This document shows, one piece after another, positions 1 through 13,626 of a DNA stretch of 64,000 bases. The translations under genes and the position numbers were made by a program. This stretch comes from Callipepla californica brunnescens. Its lineage: Eukaryota > Chordata > Aves > Galliformes > Odontophoridae. Below the pieces are notes generated by a model. It made no database searches. It saw only the letters and a program-made list of their open reading frames with translations, and was not told where the DNA came from. The stretch covers positions 23,967,105-24,031,104 of the forward strand of contig JALIRH010000006.1 in NCBI GenBank assembly GCA_023055505.1, read 5' to 3'. Position 1 is the stretch's first letter. Each line of letters starts with the position of its first letter.

Positions 1-2798
1 TACACCGTGATCAACAAAATGAGCACTAGTAAATTTAGGATCAAGAAATATTCCTTTTAAATGACCAATTCAAAATTCACAGGAGAAAACTGGCGATACA
101 AAATTCACGTGCTGACAAGAGTTGTGGAAATTATATTCTGGGTGTACACAAGCTGCATGTTTACTTGCAGTAATTTTTAAAATGTGTAGCCCATTAGAAT
201 TCACTAGCTAGATTAGGAGTCAAATCAGATCTTAAAATATATCAGACAAGATATAAGCAAACAATCTATCATTTTCATTAAGACGATTCTTTCATTTCCT
301 CTGGAAAAAAAAAATAAAATCATACAACCAATGTGATGATGTATTTCATATGAAAAAAAGAGAAAGGTTCTGGCTCTCCTGTCATTTAGAAAATACAATA
401 GAACATATATTTAAAAGTAGTCAGGAAGTGGGGTATCATTGTGATAAGCCAAAAGAGAATACCTTGTGTTTGTGGCCTTTGTTACTGTAGCAGTGGGATG
501 TTCTGTCATTTGAGAGAAGTTATGAGCATTATGCATACATACAATACATCGTAAGCTATATTAAGACATGAACTGCAGTCAGAACCTAAATTGATGTGGT
601 CTGGGAGAACCATTTGGAGAAATATTACATGCTTGTCCTGTCCTCACATTTTTCTGATAGGCTTCCATTATTAGCCTCTGTCAAAGTTGGAAGATTGTAC
701 TCCATAGCTGCCTCTGAATTCTTGGTTGACTACAGCCTGTTCATAGGACTGATCTTGTCAGAGGTCTTAGTACAGATGGGAGCTAGAGACAGTGAGTCAC
801 CACTTCTGTTTGCATTGGCAGATTTTTAGTGTATTTGAGGGGAAAGCAGTAGTGGAATGAAAATGGAAAAAGTTGAGACTTCTGCTTGGGCACACTGGGG
901 ATATAAACGTCTCCTAAAGTACTCTCTGGAACAAAAGGGTAGCAGGGGAAGAATGTCTCCTGGGAGTCATAATTCATGTTCCAGTCTGCTTATTGAATTG
1001 GGCAGCTCCTTGAAAGATTCATAGATTTTAAGGTCATTTATGATTGTCTTGCCTGGCTAGTGTGACACAAGCCATAGAATTTCATCCCTTCAGTGTTGCC
1101 TTCTGAGTCCATTAGGGTTATATATTATCCCAAGTATATATGTACTTAATGATTATCCTGTAATAAAAAAAAAATAAAAAAATAATAACCATAAACATAG
1201 CAACTTGTACAGGGCTACTGAAGAGTAGAGACCGCAGTGCTGTTCATCAAGTTTTAAGTCATGAGAGGAAAAGGAAATTCCTAAAACCACTTTGAATTCT
1301 CCAGGTAGGCTTTCTTTGTGTAAACTGAAGGCAGTGAAGAGAAACAGAGCATTCTGACCTATTATCTCTCTGTTTTGGGGGAATAGTACTCATTCCCTTT
1401 TCTGCGCTTGTAGTGCCCTTTGCTGAATTACTGACACAGATGTAAGCAAAGGGGCACAGAGAAGAAGTAAAAAGAGGCAGTATTATCATTGTAGAAGATG
1501 AATGTAGTGGCACTTCTAATTTATTTAGTATTCAGGATTTTGACTTTAATTAGGATTCTTTTGTCACATCATTCATCAAATGCACTTGAAAGAAATGGAA
1601 ATTAGCACCAAAGTTTCTGTTGCCTCAGGCATGCTTTTAATAATTTTACTAATTTTGGTTTATTGTTGTTCAGTTCAGTGAAATAGTTTACTTGTGGTAG
1701 TTCACTTGGCTGTAACTGAATTTCAAAAACTGTTGAATGAATATATGCTCTTTAGAAGTGCAGCTTTGTGAAGACTTGTAACTCCTAACATATCCTTTAT
1801 CAAAAGAAGATAGGGAAAAAAAAAAGAAAATAGAAAGAAAAGAAAGATTTTTTTTTTATAAGGATAATTAAGTTGCATAATCTTGCTTACTATACCAGCT
1901 TTTGTCCTAGGAAGTCAGTAGCAAGCTAGCTAGCAGATGAATTTTTTGCGGCTGCTGGAATGCTAGTAAGTCACAGACTGTCTATAACTTGTAAATTGTA
2001 CTTGTGTTTGGAGGAAATAATATAAGTTACTTGCTGAAATTATTTCTGCTTAAAATGAATCTCAATTTATCTACAGTAGCACTGTCTATGTTGGGAAATG
2101 TTCCTGCATTAATTATCACTCCAGTTCCATGCCTGTTATTGTAAAATTTACATTATCCTGGCATAACAGCAGCTGTGTTGATAAATGATTCTCCTTATAT
2201 CCAGAGCTTTCAGCTCATATAGCAGAGGTCCAGTCAGACATCTAAAAAGAATGTGAACTAATATTACCATCTGAGACTATGCGCCATGCCAGAAGAGCTA
2301 CTGGCTGTCAACACTGAAGTCAATAGCTGGACTTTAAAATTCATAGTTAATTTAAAATCAAAAGGTTTATTGAGCAATTACTTCTGCACGTTCTGTCATC
2401 TGGTGATGAAGGTTTGGGTGCTTATGGAGATTAACTGCAAAAGCTAAGCAAGTGCAAGTTCTGACCATCAGTTTTCCTGCCATTTTAGATGTTGACAATT
2501 CCTTCCTCATTAATTCTCTTTGTCCAGTAATATGTATAATTTCATGTATCTTTTCCAAAGCTATGGTCTTCCTCTCTCTTTTCCCCTTTCTCTTTTTGTG
2601 TATGTGTTTTGTGGTTGCTTATTAAAAATCAACCAATCAATCAGTCAATAATCAATAGTGAAGTTTGAAGAAACTTCATCTTTTCTGAGCCATCTTATAT
2701 GTCACTGAAAGATACACGGAGGAAGAAGAAATGATTCTACAGACCTACTATCACATCATGTTTCCATGGGTCCCTGGGAAATATTGTAGTATTAGATG
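1..2798. other. gene-free AT-rich unique sequence
   Basis: No reading frame here exceeds about 85 codons and none looks like protein. The stretch holds short A-rich tracts (about 1165-1190 and 1815-1855) and otherwise ordinary unique AT-rich sequence. I see no recognisable repeat, RNA gene or splice-bounded exon. Confidence 0.6.
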
Positions 2799-2892
2799 TA
2801 GTGGATGGTAAACCTGCTTGTTGCAGAGGGGGTGAAACTTGATGATCCTTGAGGTCCCTTCCAACCGAAGTCATTCCATGATTCTATGAATA
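2799..2892 (+). mobile_element. CR1 LINE, short 3' end fragment
   Basis: The run 'gaggtcccttccaacc' followed by a tail of 'attcc/atgattctatgaat' units is the hallmark 3' end of avian CR1 retrotransposons in sense orientation. Only about the last 90 bp of the element is present, as expected for 5'-truncated CR1 copies made by target-primed reverse transcription. No coding part remains. The upstream boundary is approximate because the 3' UTR is diverged. Confidence 0.85.
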
Positions 2893-5496
2893 TATTCCAA
2901 ATACACAATGGTAATGCTTTGGTGTATTTAAAACTCGCATTCTTATTACTAAACATTTCCTATAGATCCGGAATCTCTATATATTTTTTCTTATAGTTTA
3001 GAAGAGATGGAAATTACACTTTAAAAAGGCACAGTTTCTCTTAGAAACATATGGTGATGCAAGTTGTATGCCTACTGGAAAGTAAGAACTAGCGCAAGCC
3101 TACAACACTGACAGTATTTGAAACTGGAGACAAGCTTCTGCTCTACAAAATGTTTAGCACGCTATTTTGTAGAGCTCTAAGATAATAAATAACATCTGAG
3201 ACAACAAGAATTGTCTACAAACTTGTCTAGCTTCTGCTGGAATCAATTAAACATTTCAATTAACCTAAACGGGAATAAGACCTGGTAAGTTTTTGAACAC
3301 TATCGTAAAGATAGGACACTTTTTACACCGTTATTCAAATACATTAAACTAAAATGTTTTGAGACCCTTTCTTTGCACTTACTGACTTCTGCAGTGAATG
3401 AGTCTTGTAGAATAATACAGTATTTCTAATTGCTCCAATGAAAATATACATTTTAAGTATAATGCAAATAAAAAGAATGGAGTCAATATATCTTTAAAGT
3501 CTGAACAAATACAGTTAATTATAATAGATTATTTCAAATAACACTGGAATACTAGTACATTGGTAAAATAATTATGGAGATCAATTTAGTCTGAAGGAAA
3601 AACCCTGGCAGCAGAAACTGCAGTGGTGGTTAAAAGATCTCTTTTATAATAGAACATCATAAACCCAGATATTGTGGGTGCCTAAAGCCAGTTCTAAGTA
3701 TAAATAAATTGTAGCTCTGAGAATATTATCTATGCCTTGTACTTCAGAGCTGTCAGTCAGTATTTTTGATCATTAGCCATCTGTGATTATTTTAATTTTT
3801 GCCAGCAGGAGAAGGAACTCTTTTCCACCAGGGAGCTCTGTTATTACAATATAATTTATATGTAAAGAGCTCATTTCATTAGAGGAAAAAAAAAAAAAAC
3901 TTTTAATGTTTTTTTTTCCCCAAAGTTTAAATGAAACTTGTAGCTTTAAAATATTTATTTTGCATTTCTTTTTTTATGTAATTGGCATGGTCCACATAAA
4001 AGCATTTAACATTTTACTGGGAGAGTTAATGTTAGTTCTTTGTCTTTAGCTCAGTTTTTATTTAACATCCTCTGCTGAAAATCTAGAAACTGAGACAGTT
4101 GTTGATTTAAAATATTTTACTAGATAAGGTATTATTTTTCATCTCCACTCCATTTTAGACCCTACCCATGTCTTTACTACTTGCTAGTTAAAATCCTTAC
4201 AGGGTCATTTTAGATCTACTTCCTGTCAGTCTGTTTAAAGAATGACTTTATAATGACCTTGTTTTTACTAGGAATGACTTGCTGAAATGAAAATGTGGCA
4301 TCTCTTTGATTTACTGAAATGAAACTCTGCCCAGCATTATAGGATAACGCTATATTTTTATTGACATTGTAAATGCTGACATTATAAACCGAGCAAGTTA
4401 AATTGGTTCAGAAGAATACTAACATAAAATAAATTAGTTTATGAAATTTACTTAGCTAATTCTGACATTTTTTCCAAACGATCCTCACTTGTCAATGATT
4501 CCAAGTACCTGTTTTAATCCTGACTTTGAGTTCTTAAATTTTGGAAGTATTTAGATGAAGTCAAAGGTCTGTATCAGAATGGTATAAATTTCTGTCTATG
4601 TATCATGCCTGTGTTTAACATCCTCAAATGACAATGAAATTTTTTATATACCAAGATTTGTAATTCCTATGCTTTTAAAGGCTTACTCTTTCATTCACCA
4701 TAACTGTATTGCTGATATCATCCCCACTTTTACCTGTTCTCTCATAGATCTGAAAGAAACTGCTGTAAAAACATTGAAAATTGACTAGTATTATTGAATT
4801 GCCTTTTCTTGATACAAGAAAGCTTTTACACTTTAATTACATTGATCTTAAGATAACTTGTGCCATGTGTTTGATGTCTGAATTTAAATCAATTAAATGA
4901 TCATTGAAATATAAAGCTGGAAGAATAGTCACTGTCAGTTATATATACACTTCAGCATTTAGAGACTGTTTCTGTTTTACACCATCCAGTTACCTAGTTT
5001 TATGATATACAGTTATGCATCACATAGCAGAACTTCCAATATCTTTGATCAAAATGATGAGTTGAATTTTAGTAAACAGGGTGGGAATTAGTTATAAATG
5101 TCTCTCTACTAAACAAACAAACAATCAAATAGAGCCTGACATTGTTTGGATATTCAGTTGTCCTCTATGATCACATTATTAGAAACAAACAAACAAAACA
5201 AAGACAGTAAGAAGGAAGAAGATACATTTAAATAGAAAGAACTCTGTAATGTAAAAACAAAACTGTGCTGTAATAATTAGTTGCTTGTATTAGTATTTAT
5301 AACTGGACTTGTTCAAATCTTGAACTCTCAGCTATGTTAGGCTTTCTTGTAGTTATCAGCTGCTCTTGTACTTTCTGATTCCTTGACAAGGAAATTTTAT
5401 ACAAAATGGAAATAAAGAAAAATGATCTCTATTCTGTTCTATTTTTCCTGTTCTATTTTTTGCCATCCTCACTCTCTCGGGAGGAATGGGCTTTTT
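2893..5496. other. gene-free AT-rich unique sequence
   Basis: This is unique AT-rich sequence with two CAAA-type runs (about 5102-5116 and 5185-5199) and an A tract near 3887-3899. No frame, RNA gene or transposon can be supported. Confidence 0.55.
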
Positions 5497-5582
5497 AGAA
5501 CCATAGAATGGTGTGGGTTGGAAGGACCCTAAGGATCAAATTCCAACCCCCCTGCCACAGGCAGGGCCCCTAACCTCCATCA
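5497..5582 (-). mobile_element. CR1 LINE, short 3' end fragment, antisense
   Basis: Read on the minus strand this is a CR1 3' terminus: 'catagaatgg..gggttggaaggaccct' is the complement of the tail plus the conserved 'ccttccaaccc' block. It is followed by the 'ccccctgccacaggcaggg' segment that complements the usual 3' UTR 'ccctg..ggcaggggg' motif. The copy is 5'-truncated to under 100 bp and non-coding. Confidence 0.85.
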
Positions 5583-8398
5583 TTTTCAGTACTAGCCATT
5601 GCAAAGTTCCTTTTTCTCTTCCCAAATGTATAGTAACTTATGTTACTAGTGGAACTCAGCAAAAGTAAATAAGTAAGGCAAAATAACTGTCTTGAGAATC
5701 TAATGACCACACTGCAAATGATGAAGAGGGATCTGAGGAGCATGAATTTCTCAAATTATCTCAGACCATGAAATGAAACCTTTGGGATCTCTTTTGTCAT
5801 ATTTGCTGAAACTGTCAGTAAGACTGATGTTGTAAAAACAGGAATAGGTCACACACAAACACACCATAAGTCTATAAAAAAATGACTTCAAAAAGGACAA
5901 TTAACAAAAATCAATGAAGATAACATTCTATAAGCTTCTCTTTATGATAAGTTCTGTATTACAAAACAAACAAACAAACAAAAAAACAACCACCCAACAT
6001 TATAAAAAACACTTTTGAAAATTATAACAGCTTGCATTTGTATAGTAAACAATACTATAGTAGAATCACTCAGAATAAGCTTTACTGCATTTTTAACAAA
6101 AGTGTCTTCATATACTTCATGTAGTAAATACATGGGACAACCTGAAAGTAATTCAATTTTTACCCCTGTATTTCTAAATTTGATTTGATTTGATTGAATG
6201 TATATTTATCCTCATGTGGCTCCTGGAGCACTCACGAACTTTTATAATTCCAGTCTATCATGGCAAATCTGCAAGTAAAAAAACTCACTTTTACCAGCAG
6301 GTATTCAATGAATGGCAGGTGGCAAATAAAGCACTTAGTGAATTGTTTTAATTGCATTTCTCTTGTATCTCTCAGAACTTGAGAAAGTTTTAGAAAGCAG
6401 AAGAGGATCAGATTTATTTGCTGCTTTCATTTCGTTCAGATACTGCTTGTTTTCAGAATAGATTTTCCTATATAATTTCACTGCATTTTTGCCTTTCATG
6501 TGTGGACAATATTTAAACTGGTACAACAAAAGGTATATTTCAGTAGAGAGGTTCATCACAGCTAATAAGAAAGCAAAGAGGAAATTTTGCTGGACTTACT
6601 CAAGAATATAAAAAAGCTTTTAACCTAAATCTGTTGATATGAATTGCAAAATGAATTTTTTTTTTTTCATGGAAATTAAATAGAACTGAAGGTTAGCAGG
6701 TTTTGCTGTTGTTACAATTTCTGCCATTTGTTCATTTTTTTTGAAATTTCTTGTATAATTTCAAGTGCAGCCCACTGAAGTTAATATAATGCCTCAAAAA
6801 ATCGTTAGCTGGAAATCTAGGACTGGCAGTGTTATTTCAAAACCTCTTTTTTTTTTTTTATAACTAACGCCATTGTTCTTTCTGATTTCCCTTACTTCAT
6901 ACAACAAAGAGAATAGAGGATAGAATGCATACTCTGTTAATGAGGATTTGAGGTTGGGCTGGAGATTCTTAAACATACCCCAGCCAGTGAAGCTGGTAAA
7001 GGTCCACAATATATTTTCTGTCTATGGGCAGTTAATTTCATAATAATCACGTTTAATTTCTTTATTTTCAAGACTTTTGATTGGGATCTCTAAAACTGTT
7101 AAACTTAGATTCTGAAATAGTAACTGTATTTGTGAAGGAATCTTTCTGAGTATGGATATGGCAAGAAGCTTTATCATGTAATAACCCATATTGCTGAAAT
7201 AACTGTAAAATCACAGAGTTAGCGTAATTTGGGGACATAAGCAGACTGATGATAAAGGAATGGCAACTGTGCTCTACTCTTGTTTGGTCTTTGTGATGTA
7301 GATCATAATAAAAAATTGCAGTAAAAGATTGTTAAAGGAAAATATAGGGATAAAGGAATCACAAAGCAAGGTGAAATTACAACTTGAATTCTCTGTGTAG
7401 TCAGTATATCTGACAGCTGTATCATTTTTTAATTGTCCAGTATTTCACAGAATGAACTTCTGTGACATATAGTTGACTTTACATGGAATTTGAGATTAAT
7501 GAAGTGCCCTCTGTGAAATTCATTGTTTTGTAGTATATGAAGAAAAAGAAAAAAGACTCAAAATGATTTGAGAGTGCTCTTTTCCTAAAATCATGACAGT
7601 GAATTGTTCTGAACTAAGTCAACTCTTCAGAGTAGTTCTCTCTGGCTGGAGATTTTCTGGGAAGAATAGTGTCAATTCTACTCTTTTGTATTTTTTCTTT
7701 CTTTTCACTTTTCCTACCCCAGATTTGCAGCTCTGTATTGAATAAGCAGTCGCACTAAGATTCTTATTAGAGTATTTGAGTTTTTATGAACTATTAATAA
7801 AGCTTTATGCAATTATTTATGATCTGTTACATTTTATAGTTTTTAGACTTTAAATAAAATTGCTTAGAAAAAAAAGAAAGGTTCACAGCAACTTAACCAT
7901 TCAGTGTTCATTTTCTTCATACATTTATGCTGTCAGTTGCCTAGAATTCCAGAGACCTGGCCCATCAAAAGTCCTCAAGAGAGAATTTCTTTGAGAAGCT
8001 TGTAGAAGTCCTTTAGCACCCCTGAAGAGATCTATGTTGTGTGGAGGAACAAGGATTAATCTTTTATTTTTTATTTTTAAATTAAAGGTGTAACTTATTG
8101 ACAGTAGTCACAAATGCCTCCTATTGTTCAAATGTTAACCCATCATTCATAAGACAAGGGTTCAGTACCCTGCTATGGTACAGGAACACTGACAATCAAT
8201 CTGGTATTTCATTTCTACAGTTCTGAATGAAAACAGCTGTTCACCTGTACTCCAGTGATCTCATTCAGGTAAATATACATGAATATTAATATGCTTGAGA
8301 ACATTATATTTAAGATATACATAAATAATAATTTCTCAAGATTTACATGCAGTTCAATTCCTTTTATCGGCAACTGCAGTCTGTATGGCAACAGGCAT
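5583..8398. other. gene-free AT-rich sequence with small simple repeats
   Basis: A (CAAA)n run lies at about 5961-5987 and an (ATTTG)n-like run at about 6178-6197. T/A tracts lie near 6658 and 6848. The remainder is unique AT-rich DNA without a supportable gene. Confidence 0.55.
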
Positions 8399-8593
8399 GT
8401 CATGGTCTGAACCACTGATTGAGATCCTGGAGAAAATGCCCTGTCAGCCCTGGGAACACAGGTGAAGTCCAGGCTCTACTCCTTTTAGACCTCATTTAAG
8501 GGCTGACTGACACTTGAGGAAAGATTTCTTGTTGGAGATTCCTTCTTTGTGGAGTTTTTTCCTGTAAGCCTTGATCTTCAGAGATGGGTGAGT
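8399..8593 (+). repeat. unidentified promoter/LTR-like repeat, copy A
   Basis: This about 195-bp block is a diverged copy of the block at 9193-9415. Shared landmarks in the same order are 'gaaccactgattga', 'cacaggtgaag', 'ctggctcta' (here 'aggctctac'), 'catttaag.gctgac', 'cttgttggagat.cctt' and a final 'cttcag..' joined to 'gggtgag'. The 'atttaag' box about 50 bp before the 'cttgttggagat' block looks like a TATA-type element, and the 3' edge looks like a splice donor (ggtgag). That order would fit an LTR or a duplicated first exon with its promoter. I cannot name the family, and orientation is inferred from those motifs. Confidence 0.6.
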
Positions 8594-9192
8594 ATTCCAT
8601 TTTCTTCTTTCTTTGTAGCACCTTATTGTGTTGGTCCCATTGCCATTACCCCATTAAAAGTCTATATTCAAATCTGAACTTATAGTGTTGATTATGCTGG
8701 AAATTTTGATTAACAGTAAAAAGATGTGTTATTACTCTGAAAGCTAACAAGGCACTTGTATTTCAACTTTAGGGTTGAGTAGGAAACTTTGTTCCAAGGC
8801 CCATAACAATCAAATACATTATTTAAAAAAGAAACAAAATACAGCTTTCTAGGCACTAATTTGTTTAAAAGAGTTCTTTGTATTTACAATTCTAGAGAAA
8901 AAAAAATCCCTGTAATATGCACACTTAATGCTTTAAAGTGTATTACACTCCTTCTTAGTGAAGGAAGGCACCAGAGTGATTATTCAAAGGAAAACTGAAA
9001 CAAGAAATAACAGGAGATGATGGGGAAAGTTCCAGACACTGAGACTCCAGAGAAGAGAGAATCATTTTTAAAAGATAATTAAGAACTTCAGGGGGCTTAA
9101 ATCAACTTCAGGAGACGCCCTGGAGAATTCAGTTTCTTAAATTTTGTGTTTTATTTCAGTATCAAAATTTAGATGTGTACGGGAACTGTTGA

Positions 9193-9415
9193 ATCATAGC
9201 TTGAACCACTGATTGATCACCTGAAGAGAGCACTGTATCAGCTGCAGGAGCACAGGTGAAGGCAGTGTACCTGTGTGACTGGAAGGGGTGGAGCCTGGCT
9301 CTACCTCTCCCAGACTCCATTTAAGAGCTGACCAGCGCTAGGGAGGGTTCTCTTGTTGGAGATCCCTTCTGTGTGGAATTCCAGGTGAGTCTCAACCTTC
9401 AGTGACAGGTGAGCC
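9193..9415 (+). repeat. unidentified promoter/LTR-like repeat, copy B
   Basis: This is the better-preserved copy of the block at 8399-8593, GC-richer than its surroundings. Relative to copy A it has an extra segment of about 30 bp (about 9260-9292). Part of that forms a small inverted repeat with 'cacaggt' at 9251-9257 and 'acctgtg' at 9269-9275. A TATA-like 'atttaag' follows at about 9329, then 'cttgttggagatccctt', and two donor-like 'caggtgag' strings (about 9382 and 9405). No open frame or primer-binding site is visible between the copies, so a retroviral interior is absent. It could be a solo LTR, an exon/promoter duplication, or another avian repeat. Confidence 0.6.
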
Positions 9416-11974
9416 CTTCCTTATTTACTGGTTGTCTTTATGCCAGCTGGATAATCTGTCCAAAAATATGCTGTCAATTTTTGTAATATTGTGGGGGTGC
9501 TATTTGTTCAGGGTATTCACCATACAAGGTTAAAGTCTGTTGATTGTCCCCCTGCCCTTGTTTTATTCTATTACTTCTTCAAAAACTCAGCTAGAGTGCG
9601 ATAATTCAATTAGCCAGGATTTTCTTTCATCCAAAGAAATCTTATATATTATATTCTTCCTTCATGTTTGTCACCGATAGTTTCATTGATGAGTTGCTGT
9701 GATTTTTTTTTTTCATTCTGTTATACTCAGGCTAACCAAGAGCAAGAGAATCATATGTGTTTCCTGGCAATTTAAAATGCTTTTAAATTAATACTACATC
9801 TTGGTTTTTTTATTGCCCTAAAGATTAAAAACATTAAATTAATAAAAACAGCGTAACAAAGAAACAAACAAAAACCACCTCACTCCCACTTTCTCTCTGT
9901 CAGTGTGTTCTCAGCAGGACTACAGTCCTCCAGAGTCAATTTTCCTAATAGAGTCCTCCCTGACTATGTTGGACAAATGTCATGTCCCCTGGCTCTCTCC
10001 ATCTTGTAATGAAAATTAGACCTATTGCCAGCTATACCTTGCTGATTGCTTCCTACCTGCTGCTAAGGGTAATTTGTGCAGTGTAAATGAAGACTTCAGC
10101 AGTTGGTGAAAGTAAAAAAAGGTACAAGAAAGGACTGGTGTTCAACATTTACAAAACACAGCCAATAAAACACAGTTCTGATTATCTGAAAATGTGTAAA
10201 TTATATGAAAGACTTAAGTTTTCACAATTTTAATTATAGTAGACATCGTTAATTAGTGTTTCAACAGAAAATTTGAACTACATATGTTTGTGGCTTTTCA
10301 TTTGCTAAATCCCATACTTGGAATCTGCATGCATTTGTTACCTTACATTTTCTGGAAAATATGTTACTGAATGTGCTGCATATGATTGCCTTTGATTGTC
10401 TGCATGTAGGTAGTGACAGAGTTTGCAGTTGTTACTCTGCAGAATATTGCATCCATCCAGAATGCAATTGTTCCTATTTGTATATCATTGCTAACTATAC
10501 TTTCAGATAACTTCCTACTCTGAAAGGAGTCAAAGGTGTATCAGTTGGAAGGTACAGTGAGGTGGTGAGTTGGAATGGTATACTGAAATACTACCAGTTC
10601 CAGACAGCAAAGCTGTCTATTCTATATGGATTCAAATCCACCTAGTTTATGTTCCTGCTATACAGTGGATCATTCTGCCTGCTGTTATGTGCTATGAGAA
10701 CATCTGATGCCTTTCTGGGAAGAAAAGCATTTATTTTCCTAGTTCTCTTACCTTTTTAGAGAAAGGTAAGCATGTTATCTCTAGCTGTTGAGCAACTACA
10801 GTTGTATTTTACATCCAGCTTCTTGAGACAGACCTGAATTTAACTAGGGGTTACAGGGAATAAAGATGAAAACAGTTGCATTTACCACTAAGAAATTGTG
10901 TTGTTCTTGTGCTGAATAACCCCCTTACAAATGCTAGATGAGACGTTTTGTGTATTTTCTAGACTAGCAGTTCTGACTTGTTTGGATAAATATATAGCTT
11001 TTTGCATGTAGGTTCCACATACAGTTTTCCTTTGCAAGAAGGGTAGCAGCAGAACTGCATCAATAATCAGTTTATCTTCTACACAATGCCACTCATTCTC
11101 TGTTTTGCTCTAATGAGCTAGCATCCTGTCCATACATACGTACAGGCACTTTTTTTTCTGTTCTGAGTACTGTTTGAGGCATCTAATAACAGTAGTTTAA
11201 AATACTTCCTGTAGTTAGACAGCTAGTATTCCATCTGTTTTCTCTGCTTATCTGTCCAAATTTTCTCTTTTCATGCTTACTGCCGGCCTCCTCAACAAAT
11301 TGTTTAGATGTGAAATTCTAGAGCTTCCTAGTTACATTGCTCTTTAACATGCCTAGACGTTCTCCTGAATTGCTTTAGTAATTTTCACCTCTTAATTAGA
11401 TGATTATGTCTTTACTGTGCTTTCTCTGAGATTTACAAAAGAATAAAACCCTTTACGTATACTGCGTACATTACTAGAAACCTTTTGTTCACCTGAGTTC
11501 TTGAACAGCAGCAGCGACTCACCAAAATGAGTAGTCTATCCACATGTTGGACTAAGGTGCCTAAAGCCTTAAAATACACAGGTTCAGTTTGCAGTAAGAA
11601 AAATGTAAAAAATGATTTGGATTAAAACCAGTGAAGATTATACTGAACTCCTGAGGACCTGAAAGGTCTTGAAAGATCTCTTACTTTACTTCCTCTCTTT
11701 TCAGGACTCAGCCTGCTCAGCCATTAAGATGGAGAGACTTTAAGACACCAAGAATCTCAATTTCATCTTTTAGCCACGCTCCAGTGAACCAAGCTGAGTT
11801 TTTTTCCAGTTAACACTCGACTTTTCTATTCTTTGGAATTCATTAGAAGTTGCTGAAGGATTCTGTCATCAAAATAAGGTAAATGTTACTTTTCTTGTTC
11901 AGAATTTGCTGAGTTCTGGAAAGGGAGTGAAGAAGATATTCACTTATTTCATTTCTCTTTCAATGGGCAGTCAA
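9416..11974. other. gene-free AT-rich unique sequence
   Basis: No frame, known repeat or RNA gene can be supported. A T tract lies near 9703-9713. The sequence is otherwise ordinary. Confidence 0.5.
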
Positions 11975-12041
11975 GGAAAGACTTGAAGTTGTACTCGGTA
12001 ATCCTGGTAGGTCCTTTCCAGTTTGGGATATTCTGTAATTT
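11975..12041 (+). mobile_element. CR1 LINE, degraded 3' tail
   Basis: The order 'cttgaagttgtactcggtaa', 'cctggtaggtcctttccag', then 'gatattctgtaatttt' matches the end of a CR1 3' UTR with a decayed tail. It is more diverged than the other copies here, so this is an older insertion or another subfamily. It has no coding content. Confidence 0.65.
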
Positions 12042-13202
12042 TACGTATTTGCTACCAAATTGAGATATTGGTAGCGTTTTTCCTGCCCTCAACTATGGAT
12101 GTGGTTTATCACTGTTTTGGCAGTCTTTTGAAATTCCTATGTCCCAGAAGGCTTGTGGTATTATTTCAATGCATTGGATGTCATTTCTGTTCAGTTCTAA
12201 TGACGAAGAGAGGGGTCATGCTCCTGTCCAATGCCATCTTTCCCAATAACCAGTTCACTGTTTATATGCTGGTGGTGCAATGAAACCGCCCCAGCACTTC
12301 AAAGAATTGACTGCATTTTTCTGGATTTAAAATAGTTTTATCTATCTCTTGAAGATGATGTTAGGTGACTATTATTTTGTTTTGAGTAATAATGATAACG
12401 CTGATATCAAGTCAGTAAGTTTTGCATGACTTATGAGAAAAAGGACAGCAGCTGTCACCACTGTTAAGAATAATGTATAAATTGTCTGATTTACCCTTCT
12501 GGGGTTATGAATGTTGACAAGTTAACGTCAGGGCAAAGGTAGATCAGTCTGTCAAGTTCTTATTTTCTGCATCTTGCTCTGCCACCAAGTGCTGCAACAA
12601 TTGATTGATTTGATTTTCAAGAGTTCAGTTGCATCATGATGACAGTCTTCAATGTGAATTTAAAGAGTAAAATTATTTTTTAATTCATTTTCATGTTGAC
12701 AGGATCTTTGCACCTCAGGCAGTCACTTTTGTTTTTCTTATGGCTTTGCTCTTTAGCCACCTGAACGTTGAATGTCACTCAAGCTTGTCTTGTTTTTCTT
12801 GTGTTCTCCATTAGTTCTTAACACACTTTGCAGCAATCTAACAAATGTGGATACCCTTTTGTAAGTCAGTGCTCTAGTTATTTGCCATATTTGTCTTTCT
12901 TTCCCTATGCTGTGTTAAGACAATTTCTTACTGGATGTCAACTTTTCTCTGTAAGATTTCAGTTAAGCATTTAGAAGAGAAGCTACTGCAGTTATGATCA
13001 TTTAATTAAATTACTATAGATATCAAAAATGAAAATTACAAATTTCAACTGCCACCAACTACATCTTCTGTACTTTTTTTTCAGTATAGCATTCAAATTT
13101 GCATGTTTGTCAGCCATTATACATGCAGGAATACACAAATAAAAGAATATAATCCAGCACTGAACACATCAGAAAGTGAAAGTTTTCATGCAACTACACT
13201 AT

Positions 13203-13290
13203 AGTTTTGCTGATTCTCTGAAGTCAGAGTTATCTGATAGCCAATGATATCGGAAGACTGTGACATGATACAATAATCTAGATTAGAATT
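13203..13290 (+). repeat. diverged direct repeat, left copy
   Basis: A 43-bp core at 13203-13245 matches 14123-14165 at about 39 of 43 positions, beginning 'agttttgctgattct'. A weaker alignable tail of about 45 bp follows in both places. The two copies are 920 bp apart and lie on either side of a CR1 fragment. I do not recognise the family. Confidence 0.6.
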
Positions 13291-13626
13291 CTAAAACAAA
13301 GCAAACAAAAAATGGAAAGCAAAAAAAAACCACCCTGGACAGAAGTTATATAGAAGGAAGAATTATAAGATTTCATGGAAGGGGAAATTGTAAGCAAGTA
13401 ATAACTTCTTACTCTTGATATTAGTGGTTCTTCGTATGTGAAAGTTTGAAGATGGACTGTGAAGTCATCACAGTTAAAATAAATTAACTGTTTATGTCGG
13501 AGCCCTTTTTCATGAAATTATTTACAAATGCTTAAATTTCAATGATTTCAGTAGAGTTTAGTATGTCCTTCAGTGTCCTTTATTGTGTTGGAAGAATGTA
13601 GACTGGTTAGTAGCAGAAATGCACAG

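Noticed and set aside
8594..9192. Retroviral interior (gag/pol) between the two LTR-like blocks
   Set aside because: The 600 bp contains no frame, primer-binding site or polypurine tract that I can see; it is ordinary AT-rich sequence.
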